Source of the DNA: an uncultured Azospirillum sp.
GTDB lineage: Bacteria > Pseudomonadota > Alphaproteobacteria > RF32 > CAG-239
Direction of reading: 5' to 3'
Length of the DNA: 12,060 nucleotides
Assembly (NCBI GenBank): GCA_900538765.1
Contig: UQAB01000037.1
Span: forward strand, 1 to 12,060
Position 1 is the first letter of the stretch. Each line of letters begins with the position of its first letter. Below, in pieces: positions 6,158 through 12,060 of the stretch. The notes under the pieces are model-generated. The model saw only the letters and a list, made by a program, of their open reading frames with translations, was not told where the DNA came from and did not search any database. Made by a program: the position numbers and the translations under genes.

Positions 6158-8143
6158 ATGTCTGACTTATTTGAATCAACCGCCCCTAAAACAACAGAAT
6201 ACTCTGCTCAGGATATTGAAGTTCTTGAAGGACTGGAACCTGTTCGCCACCGCCCGGGCATGTACATCGGCGGCACAGACGAACAAGCACTGCACCATTT
6301 GGTTGCAGAAATTCTGGATAATTCCATGGATGAAGCCGTTGCCGGTTATGCCAACCATATTGAAATCAGGTTTAACGCAGACAATTCTGTTACAATCAGC
6401 GACAATGGGCGCGGCATTCCGGTAGACCCACATCCTAAATATCCGAACAAGTCCGCTTTGGAAGTTATTTTGACTGTTTTACACTCCGGCGGAAAATTTG
6501 GCGGCGGCGCGTATAAAGTATCCGGCGGTTTGCACGGTGTCGGTCTGTCCGTTGTCAATGCCCTTTCCGATAAACTGGTTGTCGAAATTGCCCGTGACCG
6601 CAAGCTTTATCGGCAGGAATATTCAAAAGGAAAACCTCTGACCGCTTTGGAGCTGGTTGGCAACGCGCCAAACCGCCGGGGAACATCCATTACATTTCAT
6701 GCCGACCCCGAAATTTTTGGTTCGCGGGTTTTTATTCCCAATCGCATTTACCGCATGGCGCGTTCAAAAGCTTTTTTGTTTAAGGGGATTCATATTTTCT
6801 GGAAATGTGCTCCGGAAGTTCTCAGCGAAGACGATCCGACACCCAAAGAAGCCGAGCTGCATTTTCCTAACGGTTTGCGTGATTTTTTGAACTATCAAAT
6901 CGGAAACCGTCCGACAATTAACCGGACAATGTTTTCGGGTGACTCTGACTTGGCTAACGATGAGGGACGGGTTGAATGGGCTATTACCTGGCCGGAAGAT
7001 GAAAACGGTTTTTGCCATTCTTATTGCAACACGGTTGTCACGCCGCAGGGCGGGACGCATGAAATGGGCTTTAAAGCCGCACTTATTCGCGGTTTGAAAG
7101 AATATGGCGAAATGGCCAATGTAAAAAAAGCCGCAGCTATCACTGCCGATGACTTTTTGAGCAATGCCTGTATTATGTTGTCGGTGTTTATTCGTGACCC
7201 GCAATTTCAGGGACAGACAAAAGACAAGCTGACGTCCACCAAGGCCATCCGTCTGGTGGAACAAGCGGTTAAAGACTCTTTTGACCACTGGTTGACGTCT
7301 GATTTGGAAAACGCCACCGCATTATTAGAATATGTGATTGAGCGCGCTGAAGCCCGTAAAAAGAAAAAAGAAGAAAAGGTTCAAAACCGCAAAACGCCGA
7401 CAAAGAAGCTGCGTCTTCCCGGAAAGCTGGCCGATTGTTCTCAGGCGGCAGCCGAAAATACTGAGATATTTATTGTTGAGGGAGATTCCGCCGGCGGTTC
7501 CGCTAAAATGGGACGTGACCGTGTTACGCAGGCTATTCTTCCGCTACGCGGCAAGATTTTGAACGTTGCCAGTGCCTCTCTTGACCGTATTACCCAGAAT
7601 CAGGAAATTAAAGACATGATTGAAGCGCTGGGTTGTGGCATTAAGGAAAACTACAAGGAAGAAAATCTGCGCTACGAAAAAATCATCATTATGACCGATG
7701 CGGATGTGGATGGTGCGCATATTGCTTCTCTGCTGATGACTTTCTTTTATCAGCAAATGCCGAAGCTGATTGAAAACGGCCATTTGTTTATTGCGACACC
7801 GCCATTGTATAAAATTGTTGTCGGCGGAAAGAACTATTATGCCCTGGATGATGACGACAAGGACAGAATTCTGGCTAAAGTTGTTAAGGGTAATCAAAAA
7901 CCGGACATCAGCCGTTTTAAAGGTTTGGGCGAGATGAGTGCCATGCAGTTGAAAGAAACAACCATGGACAAGAAAAACCGAATGCTGTTACGCGTTTTGC
8001 TTCCGAATACTGCAACGGAAGAAGGCAAAGAAGAAGCTTTTGAAACAAGGCGGCAAGTTGAGCGCCTGATGGGTAAAAATCCTGAAACGCGTTTTAAATT
8101 TATTATTGAGCGCGCCAAATTTGTGGATGATTTGGATATTTAA
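6158..8143 (+). CDS. parE: DNA topoisomerase IV subunit B
   Basis: ParE is the ATPase subunit that, with ParC, decatenates daughter chromosomes. The 661-residue product has a GHKL ATPase domain with RPGMYIGG (32-39), EILDNSMDEAV (51-61), DNGRGIP (82-88) and GGLHGVGLSVVNALS (123-137). QTKDKLTS (353-360) supplies the transducer lysine. The Toprim domain has EGDSAGG (441-447), PLRGKILNV (462-470) and DADVDGAH (514-521), and RFKGLGEM (586-593) follows. Length near 660, without the long C-terminal insert of some GyrB proteins, and the ending ERAKFVDDLDI favour ParE over GyrB. AAGG precedes the ATG. A basic stretch, ARKKKKEEKVQNRK (399-412), lies between transducer and Toprim domains. parC is not in the window. 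A strong terminator follows. Confidence 0.93.
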   Translation: MSDLFESTAPKTTEYSAQDIEVLEGLEPVRHRPGMYIGGTDEQALHHLVAEILDNSMDEAVAGYANHIEIRFNADNSVTISDNGRGIPVDPHPKYPNKSALEVILTVLHSGGKFGGGAYKVSGGLHGVGLSVVNALSDKLVVEIARDRKLYRQEYSKGKPLTALELVGNAPNRRGTSITFHADPEIFGSRVFIPNRIYRMARSKAFLFKGIHIFWKCAPEVLSEDDPTPKEAELHFPNGLRDFLNYQIGNRPTINRTMFSGDSDLANDEGRVEWAITWPEDENGFCHSYCNTVVTPQGGTHEMGFKAALIRGLKEYGEMANVKKAAAITADDFLSNACIMLSVFIRDPQFQGQTKDKLTSTKAIRLVEQAVKDSFDHWLTSDLENATALLEYVIERAEARKKKKEEKVQNRKTPTKKLRLPGKLADCSQAAAENTEIFIVEGDSAGGSAKMGRDRVTQAILPLRGKILNVASASLDRITQNQEIKDMIEALGCGIKENYKEENLRYEKIIIMTDADVDGAHIASLLMTFFYQQMPKLIENGHLFIATPPLYKIVVGGKNYYALDDDDKDRILAKVVKGNQKPDISRFKGLGEMSAMQLKETTMDKKNRMLLRVLLPNTATEEGKEEAFETRRQVERLMGKNPETRFKFIIERAKFVDDLDI

Positions 8144-8149
8144 AATGAT

Positions 8150-8187
8150 AACACCGTTAACCTCAAAAGCTAACGGTGTTTTTTTAT
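8150..8187 (+). terminator. Rho-independent terminator after parE
   Basis: AACACCGTTA (8150-8159) pairs with TAACGGTGTT (8171-8180) around an 11-base loop, and a T-run continues to 8185. It begins 7 bases after the parE stop. It abuts the stop codon of the leftward membrane-protein gene. Confidence 0.9.
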
Positions 8188-8501
8188 CAATCCTCTTTTT
8201 TACCGGCCAGAAAATCGGTTATACTCTCCGGTTTAATGGCAAAAATCCAAGCTATAATATGGAAAACAGCCCAAAAAGCAAGCGTTACAAATAAAACAAA
8301 TACGAACGAGCCGATACGCGCAACAATTTTACCATAAATTGTGATGCTCAACGGAAGAGGATGAATAAGCAAAGAAATTACAGAAATAACCATTAATCCC
8401 CGCCAAAGGGTCATTGGCCATGATTTTAATTTTGCATAATCACCGACAATTAATACTGATAAAGCCAGTACACAGGTTGAAATAATAGAAATCGTATCCA
8501 T
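8187..8501 (-). CDS. Hypothetical small membrane protein
   Basis: The 104-residue product has hydrophobic segments at about 3-20, 32-54 and 60-89. The last is long and ends in WAVFHIIAWIFAIK. A short charged C-terminal tail follows (PESITDFLAGKKED). No Shine-Dalgarno sequence is visible before the ATG at 8501. A near-consensus minus-strand promoter (8535-8563) would give a leader of only about 25-30 bases, which supports both the gene and this start. A later Met at residue 30 is possible but would remove the first membrane segment. The gene converges with parE onto the shared terminator region. Family and function not recognised. Confidence 0.68.
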   Translation of the reverse strand: MDTISIISTCVLALSVLIVGDYAKLKSWPMTLWRGLMVISVISLLIHPLPLSITIYGKIVARIGSFVFVLFVTLAFWAVFHIIAWIFAIKPESITDFLAGKKED

Positions 8502-8534
8502 AATTGTAAATTTTAATTATATATTATTGGTTTT

Positions 8535-8563
8535 AATATAGTATTTTGCCAAAGTTTTGTCAA
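8535..8563 (-). promoter_or_regulatory. Strong sigma-70 promoter for the 8187-8501 gene
   Basis: On the minus strand TTGACA (8563-8558), a 17-base spacer and TATATT (8540-8535): six of six and five of six matches. Confidence 0.7.
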
Positions 8564-8682
8564 ACAACTTTTAAATAAGAATAAATAAGAAAAAATATTT
8601 TGTAAAAGAAAGTAAAAAATATAATTTTATGATTAATTAACCAAGCCGTGTTATCTTGCGAACTCTACGGAAGTGAGGCGGG

Positions 8683-9153
8683 ATGATTAGGAAATCAAAA
8701 CAGCAGGATTATGAAAAACTTACAAAATTATGGCTGGAAGCCAGCTTGAAAGCACATGATTTTATTGCCGCAGATTATTGGAAACAAGCGGCAGATAAGA
8801 TTAAAACGATTTATCTTCCTACCGCGCAAACTTATGTTTTTGAAGACAAACATCAATTAAAAGGTTTTATCAGCCTGTTAGACAATAATTACATTGCCGC
8901 ATTATTTGTCAGCCGCGGACATCAAAAACAGCGTATCGGGACAAAACTGCTGCAATATGTCCGGCGGCGGAGGCCGAATATGCAACTTCGTGTTTTTGTA
9001 CGCAATACCAACGCCTTGCGCTTCTACCAAAAATGCGGATTTAAGGTCGTTTCCGAAGGAACAGATACGAAAACACAGGAAAAAGAGTTATTAATGGCTT
9101 GGGCGCAGGGGTGTTTCAGCGGGCATGTAAAAATATATAAAGGGGATTCATGA
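8683..9153 (+). CDS. GNAT N-acetyltransferase, YiaC/YjaB-like
   Basis: The 156-residue GNAT-fold enzyme should transfer an acetyl group from acetyl-CoA. The layout matches the E. coli YiaC/YjaB group: N-terminal MIRKSKQQDYEKLTKLWLEAS with HDFI (25-28) and YW (32-33), a beta segment YVFEDKHQLKGFISL (51-65), and the coenzyme A loop SRGHQKQRIGTKLL (77-90). RNTNALRFYQKCGFK (107-121) is the typical C-terminal motif. The CoA loop reads Q-K-Q-R-I-G, with Arg where the first Gly of (Q/R)xxGxG is usual, so cofactor binding may be altered. A tail of about 18 residues (CFSGHVKIYKGDS) runs past the usual end. The start follows GTGAGG. YiaC-type enzymes can act as protein lysine acetyltransferases; the substrate here is unknown. 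Confidence 0.87.
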   Translation: MIRKSKQQDYEKLTKLWLEASLKAHDFIAADYWKQAADKIKTIYLPTAQTYVFEDKHQLKGFISLLDNNYIAALFVSRGHQKQRIGTKLLQYVRRRRPNMQLRVFVRNTNALRFYQKCGFKVVSEGTDTKTQEKELLMAWAQGCFSGHVKIYKGDS

Positions 9154-9157
9154 AAGG

Positions 9158-9188
9158 ACCGTTCGCTTTGCTTCAGCGAACGGTTTTT
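9158..9188 (+). terminator. Rho-independent terminator after the first GNAT gene
   Basis: ACCGTTCGCT (9158-9167) and AGCGAACGGT (9175-9184) form a 10-bp stem with a 7-base loop, followed by TTTTT. It begins 5 bases after the GNAT stop, between two convergent genes, and may serve both. Confidence 0.9.
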
Positions 9189-9189
9189 C

Positions 9190-9804
9190 CTAATAAACAG
9201 AAGTTAAACGCGCCTGAATAATTGCAGATAATTCGGCAGCGGTTTCTTTGGCTTCTTTACGTCCGGAAACGCTTATTGCATAGTCACCGAACATTCTACA
9301 AATTCTTGGCCACAACGGTGCAGAAAAGCGCAGATATTCTTCCAGGCGGGCGTGAAAATTACTGAGGTCCTGACGAGAACAAGCCTGCCTTTCCTGCCGG
9401 CATTGTTCTTCACGTTTGAGAATCAAGTCAAGCAGCGTATGGCGGCGAACAATAAAGGCCTTATTTTCTTTCAGAAGTTCATTAAAAGCCTCTAATGCTT
9501 CTCGTCCACTTAAATAACCATCCATTACCGTGACGGCAATGTCTTTCCGGTTTAAACGTTCTTTTAAAAGCGGCACCCAAGTTTCATACGGCACCAGTAA
9601 TCCTTTATCCGTACAGGATTGTATTTGCCGGCCGATTTCCGTTTGGTTAGCGACTTCCTGCCGCAACAGATCTCCAACAGCAAAGCTTTGAATTTGTTCT
9701 GCGGACAAACCTGGCCATTTTTCAATTTCAGCAACAAGATAATGACGCAAGGCACTTTTTCCGGCGCACGGCGCGCCAATAATAAAAATAACACATTTTT
9801 CCAT
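9190..9804 (-). CDS. Adenylate-kinase-like P-loop kinase, reduced LID
   Basis: The 204-residue cytoplasmic protein has the adenylate kinase fold order. The P-loop is GAPCAGKS (10-17) instead of the usual GxPGxGKGT. An NMP-binding region contains GDLLRQEV (44-51) and EIGRQIQSCTDKGLLVP (56-72). MDGYLSGREALEAF (94-107) stands where adenylate kinases have DGFPRT. RQDLSNFHARLEEYLRFSAPL (144-164) resembles the RxDD...RLxxYxxxTxPL segment that closes the LID. The LID itself is very short and lacks the four-Cys zinc site. The altered P-loop and lost FPRT arginine suggest a different nucleotide or phosphate acceptor, or weak activity, so I give no adk symbol. No clear Shine-Dalgarno precedes the ATG. 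It converges with the GNAT gene across a shared terminator. Confidence 0.75.
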   Translation of the reverse strand: MEKCVIFIIGAPCAGKSALRHYLVAEIEKWPGLSAEQIQSFAVGDLLRQEVANQTEIGRQIQSCTDKGLLVPYETWVPLLKERLNRKDIAVTVMDGYLSGREALEAFNELLKENKAFIVRRHTLLDLILKREEQCRQERQACSRQDLSNFHARLEEYLRFSAPLWPRICRMFGDYAISVSGRKEAKETAAELSAIIQARLTSVY

Positions 9805-9840
9805 ATCTGATAATTTTTTAATAATAAGTTATTGAAATGA

Positions 9841-9869
9841 TTCATAACTTTTTCTCAACGGAAAATCAA
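9841..9869 (-). promoter_or_regulatory. Weak candidate promoter for the kinase-like gene
   Basis: On the minus strand TTGATT (9869-9864), 17 bases, TATGAA (9846-9841); four of six matches each. It lies about 40 bases upstream of the chosen ATG. Confidence 0.3.
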
Positions 9870-9903
9870 CTCTTTTATTTCGCACTTTTTTGGGTCAGAC
9901 ATC

Positions 9904-9932
9904 TTGCCAAAAAATTAATTTTATTATATATT
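9904..9932 (+). promoter_or_regulatory. Strong promoter for the small ORF-GNAT unit
   Basis: TTGCCA (9904-9909), exactly 17 bases, TATATT (9927-9932): five of six matches in both boxes. Predicted transcription start is around 9938-9941, about 50 bases before the next ATG. Confidence 0.65.
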
Positions 9933-9934
9933 AT

Positions 9935-9966
9935 AAGTGTATAGGGCAGTAATGTTCTATACATTT
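9935..9966 (+). promoter_or_regulatory. Inverted repeat at the predicted transcript start
   Basis: AAGTGTATAG (9935-9944) and CTATACATTT (9957-9966) pair over 10 positions (one G-T) around a 12-base centre. It overlaps the expected +1 of the strong promoter, so it could be a repressor operator or a 5' stabilising hairpin. Confidence 0.45.
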
Positions 9967-9989
9967 GGGTTAACAAGTATGGAGATTTT

Positions 9990-10148
9990 ATGAGTACCGA
10001 AACGCATATTACTGCGTCAAGTAATAATAATGATTTAGACCGATGTTCGTCTTTGTTATTAAACTATAATTATTCAAAAACATTTAAACGTTCTGATTTT
10101 TCTTTTGCAAGTTTTTGTGAGGGCTTATCGGTTCTGAAGGGGGTGTAA
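9990..10148 (+). CDS. Putative small protein, 52 residues
   Basis: An ATG five bases after GGAG (9981-9984) opens a 52-residue frame, MSTETHITASSNNNDL to EGLSVLKGV. It ends at TAA 10146-10148, two bases before the ATG of the GNAT gene. It is Ser/Asn-rich with two Cys and aromatic residues in the second half, has no signal peptide, and I know no relatives. The support is contextual: a near-consensus promoter, a good ribosome site and tight spacing to the next gene. The next gene's ribosome site (GAAGGGGGTG) lies within the end of this frame, so translation could be coupled. It might be only a leader peptide or chance. Confidence 0.45.
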   Translation: MSTETHITASSNNNDLDRCSSLLLNYNYSKTFKRSDFSFASFCEGLSVLKGV

Positions 10149-10150
10149 TT

Positions 10151-10678
10151 ATGCTGTCCTTCAGAAATAAAATTGCGAAAACCGATCCCGAAGTTATTCG
10201 CCAAATTGCGGCATCTACAGGTTTTTTTGATGAACAAGACATTCGTATCAATGTAGATATTGCAGAAAAATTACTCAATAAAAAAGATTCCAACCACAAA
10301 TTTTTGTTCGCTGATTATATGAACAAAACCGTTGCTTATGTTTGTTACGGAGAGCTTACTGACGCCAAAGAAGGAACTTATGAAATTTATTGGCTGTCGA
10401 CTCTGAACGAATATCGCGGTTTGGGAATTGGTCGGAATTTAATTAATAAACTGATTACCAAATTGCGCAAAAAAGGCGCTAAAAAACTCTATGTAAAAAC
10501 GGACAGCACGGAACAATATGCGCCGACCCGCCGTTTTTATGAAAAATGCGGTTTTAAACTGCAGGCTGTTTTGCCCGGATATTATAACGATAATGACAGC
10601 TGTTGCATTTATGCCCTTGAGTTGCGGGAAAAAGATGCTTTGGGATTTTATCCCGAGCAGTATGTTGCCGCAGAATAA
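10151..10678 (+). CDS. GNAT family N-acetyltransferase
   Basis: The 175-residue GNAT has a canonical acetyl-CoA loop, EYRGLGIGRNLI (87-98), following the beta strand YEIYWLSTL (78-86). YVKTDSTEQYAPTRRFYEKCGFKLQAVLPGYY (114-145) matches the QYAPTRxFYExCGF motif of a distinct GNAT group. In many bacteria that group sits beside or is fused to D-Ala-D-Ala-ligase-like ATP-grasp proteins. No such ligase is present here. The N-terminus (TDPEVIRQIAASTGFFDEQDI, 11-31) also fits that group. It follows the 52-residue ORF by two bases and its ribosome site is GAAGGGGG. A terminator follows directly. Substrate unknown; the group's association suggests an amino-acid or peptide amine, which is inference. 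Confidence 0.88.
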   Translation: MLSFRNKIAKTDPEVIRQIAASTGFFDEQDIRINVDIAEKLLNKKDSNHKFLFADYMNKTVAYVCYGELTDAKEGTYEIYWLSTLNEYRGLGIGRNLINKLITKLRKKGAKKLYVKTDSTEQYAPTRRFYEKCGFKLQAVLPGYYNDNDSCCIYALELREKDALGFYPEQYVAAE

Positions 10679-10694
10679 ATATCCTGCTTTTAGA

Positions 10695-10724
10695 AAAGTC
10701 CCTTCCTTACGGAGGGGATTTTTC
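10695..10724 (+). terminator. Rho-independent terminator after the second GNAT gene
   Basis: TCCCTTCC (10699-10706) pairs with GGAGGGGA (10711-10718), with one T-G, around TTAC. An A-run precedes and TTTTT follows, 20 bases after the stop. Confidence 0.85.
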
Positions 10725-10757
10725 ATGTCGTTTCTCTGTTTTTTATAAAAAAATTGT

Positions 10758-10786
10758 TTGACATTTTGTTTTTGTTTCTTTATAGT
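10758..10786 (+). promoter_or_regulatory. tRNA-Ala promoter
   Basis: TTGACA (10758-10763), 17 bases, TATAGT (10781-10786): a near-perfect sigma-70 promoter ending 12 bases before the tRNA. Confidence 0.85.
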
Positions 10787-10798
10787 TTCGTTGTCATT

Positions 10799-10874
<76 letters not shown>

Positions 10875-10886
10875 CGTATTTAATCC

Positions 10887-10914
10887 ACCACATCTGTCCG
10901 ATGTGGTTCTTTTT
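10887..10914 (+). terminator. Terminator of the tRNA unit
   Basis: ACCACATC (10887-10894) and GATGTGGT (10900-10907) form an 8-bp perfect stem with loop TGTCC, followed by TCTTTTT, 12 bases after the tRNA. Confidence 0.87.
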
Positions 10915-10935
10915 ATTCATTCCCCTCACCGCAAT

Positions 10936-10981
10936 AAGTGACTCACTCGATTTCATGCGTCACTTTGTTCCTTTGAAATCG
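10936..10981. other. Two interleaved perfect inverted repeats
   Basis: AAGTGAC (10936-10942) pairs with GTCACTT (10959-10965), while CGATTTCA (10948-10955) pairs with TGAAATCG (10974-10981). The arms alternate, which is the geometry of an H-type pseudoknot or of two mutually exclusive hairpins. No gene is supported in the surrounding 10915-11171. The role and even the strand are unknown. Confidence 0.45.
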
Positions 10982-11054
10982 GTTTACCTTTTGCAATTTT
11001 AGGAACGGAATTGATATTCTTGGAAACATGCTGATTCATACCGGTACAGATAGC

Positions 11055-11144
11055 AAAAAAGAACGGCGCATCCTGTACCACATTCCAAAAATCAGACTAA
11101 AAATCTAATGTTTGGACATCGGTACGGCGCCGCTCTTCTTTTTT
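11055..11144 (-). terminator. Long composite hairpin after bioB, T-run both ways
   Basis: Nested arms pair in order: AAAAAAGAA (11055-11063) with TTCTTTTTT (11136-11144), CGGCGC (11064-11069) with GCGCCG (11127-11132), GTACC (11075-11079) with GGTAC (11121-11125), and TCCAAA (11084-11089) with TTTGGA (11111-11116). Small internal loops lie between them. It begins 27 bases after the bioB stop and either strand ends in TTCTTTTTT, so bidirectional termination is likely. A repeat-element origin is the alternative. Confidence 0.6.
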
Positions 11145-11171
11145 AATTCTGCGATTCGGTTTTGATTTGTA

Positions 11172-12060
11172 TTACAGCTGCGGGGACGTCCTGCTCCGTC
11201 CCAGATCCGCCGTCATGACCAGATCCTCTTTCGGATCTCTGCCGCCGGTGGTGAGGTAGCCGCCCACCATGATGCCGTTGAGGCCACCGGAAAGCGCGTG
11301 GGCCTGCAGGCTTCTCAGATTGACTTCACGACCGCCTGCCGTACGGATGAGGGCTTTCGGAAGAACAAAGCGGAACATGGCAAAAGTGCGGAGGATTTCC
11401 AAAGCGGATGGACGTTTATTATCATAAAAAGGCGTTCCTTTTACAGGATTCAAGATATTCAGCGGCACGGAATCAATGTGCATTTCTTTCAGCTTAAACG
11501 CCATTTCCACGCGCTGGTCCAAAGATTCGCCAAGCCCAATAATGCCGCCGGAGCAGACACGGATCCCTGCCTTCTGCGCCGTGCTGATGATATCTTCCTT
11601 GTCTTCCATGGTATGGGTAGTACAGATTTCCGGAAAATAGGACGGAGACGTTTCGATATTGCAATGAATACGGGTAATGCCCGCTTCCTTCAGCCGGAGC
11701 GCCTGCTCAGAAGAAATAAGCCCCAGGGAGCAGCAGACTTCGATACCTACTTCCTTACGGATACGCTTCACGATTGCAATAATTTCTTCAAACTCATTGG
11801 GATTGTCCTGATTACGGCCGCTGGTAACAATGGAGAACCGGACGGCGCCTGCCGCTTTTGCTTTCTTTGCCGCTTCGATAATCTGTTCTTCCGGCAGCAG
11901 GCGGTATACCTTGGCACCTGTCCTGTACCAGCCGGACTGGGCGCAGAACTTGCAGTCTTCCTGGCAGTGCCCGCTTCTCGCATTGATGATGGCGCAGAAA
12001 TCCACGGAACTGCCGCCGAATTTTTGACGGATTTTATCCGCCATGGCAAGAAGCAGCATG
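11172..12060 (-). CDS. bioB: Biotin synthase (5'-truncated by window), Firmicutes-like
   Basis: A radical-SAM enzyme that inserts sulfur into dethiobiotin to make biotin. The visible 295 residues lack only the first few dozen. GHCQEDCKFCAQ carries the C-x3-C-x2-C [4Fe-4S] site (Cys32, 36, 39 of the visible part). By alignment from memory with E. coli BioB, Cys109 corresponds to Cys128, Cys169 (VCSGGIIGLGE) to Cys188, and Arg244 (AGGREVNLR) to Arg260. The position of E. coli Cys97 is Ser76 (RFSIVTSGR), and an extra Cys133 occurs in IHCNIETS. That pattern fits BioB of strict anaerobes with a different auxiliary cluster. Third codon positions are clearly GC-richer than in parE or the GNAT genes. 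The end (GRSRTSPQL) is normal in position. No partner biotin gene is in view. Origin by transfer or assembly join is possible. Confidence 0.95.
   Translation of the reverse strand, partial: MLLLAMADKIRQKFGGSSVDFCAIINARSGHCQEDCKFCAQSGWYRTGAKVYRLLPEEQIIEAAKKAKAAGAVRFSIVTSGRNQDNPNEFEEIIAIVKRIRKEVGIEVCCSLGLISSEQALRLKEAGITRIHCNIETSPSYFPEICTTHTMEDKEDIISTAQKAGIRVCSGGIIGLGESLDQRVEMAFKLKEMHIDSVPLNILNPVKGTPFYDNKRPSALEILRTFAMFRFVLPKALIRTAGGREVNLRSLQAHALSGGLNGIMVGGYLTTGGRDPKEDLVMTADLGRSRTSPQL

Noticed and set aside
9990..10678. Classic TacA-TacT toxin-antitoxin pair
   Set aside because: The 52-residue ORF shows no ribbon-helix-helix pattern and the GNAT has the QYAPTRxFYExCGF motif of another group; kept only as a loose analogy.
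11028..11108. 26-residue plus-strand ORF starting MLIHTG
   Set aside because: Lies inside the composite hairpin and lacks a convincing ribosome site.

Overview
The window looks like chromosome of an uncultured, probably host-associated alphaproteobacterium. The evidence is an adjacent rpsB-tsf pair, a 661-residue ParE, a tRNA-Ala(GGC) with encoded CCA, long AT-rich intergenic stretches and a palindromic interspersed repeat. The assignment is an inference from protein and RNA character, not from any search.

Layout. Positions 1-1434 hold two cysteine-rich exported-type proteins. The first is cut by the window edge and the second is complete. They share one short Cys module and are separated by two palindromic repeats. 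Positions 1433-3500 hold the leftward rpsB-tsf operon, with its promoter, a folded 5' leader that may autoregulate through S2, an intercistronic hairpin and a terminator. Positions 3552-6051 are an AT-rich accessory stretch. It holds an unknown charged protein, a lysozyme-like peptidoglycan hydrolase, a small periplasmic protein whose stop overlaps that of the hydrolase tail to tail, and a small membrane protein.

Positions 6158-8187 hold parE (topoisomerase IV subunit B) and its terminator. Positions 8187-10724 hold short single-gene units: a 3-TM protein, a YiaC/YjaB-like GNAT, a reduced adenylate-kinase-like P-loop protein, and a promoter-driven pair of a 52-residue ORF and a second GNAT. 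Positions 10758-10914 are a complete tRNA-Ala(GGC) transcription unit with promoter and terminator. Beyond it lie two dense structural signals, at 10936-10981 and 11055-11144. The window ends in a leftward, 5'-truncated bioB whose sequence and base composition look like those of anaerobic Firmicutes.

The housekeeping genes serve translation (rpsB, tsf, tRNA-Ala), chromosome decatenation (parE) and biotin synthesis (bioB). The remaining genes concern the cell surface, the cell wall and acetyl transfer. The most unusual points are the modular Cys-rich surface genes, the rpsB leader with a possible pseudoknot covering the ribosome binding site, the hydrolase/periplasmic-protein pair, and the abrupt change in character after the tRNA, which may mark gene transfer or an assembly join.
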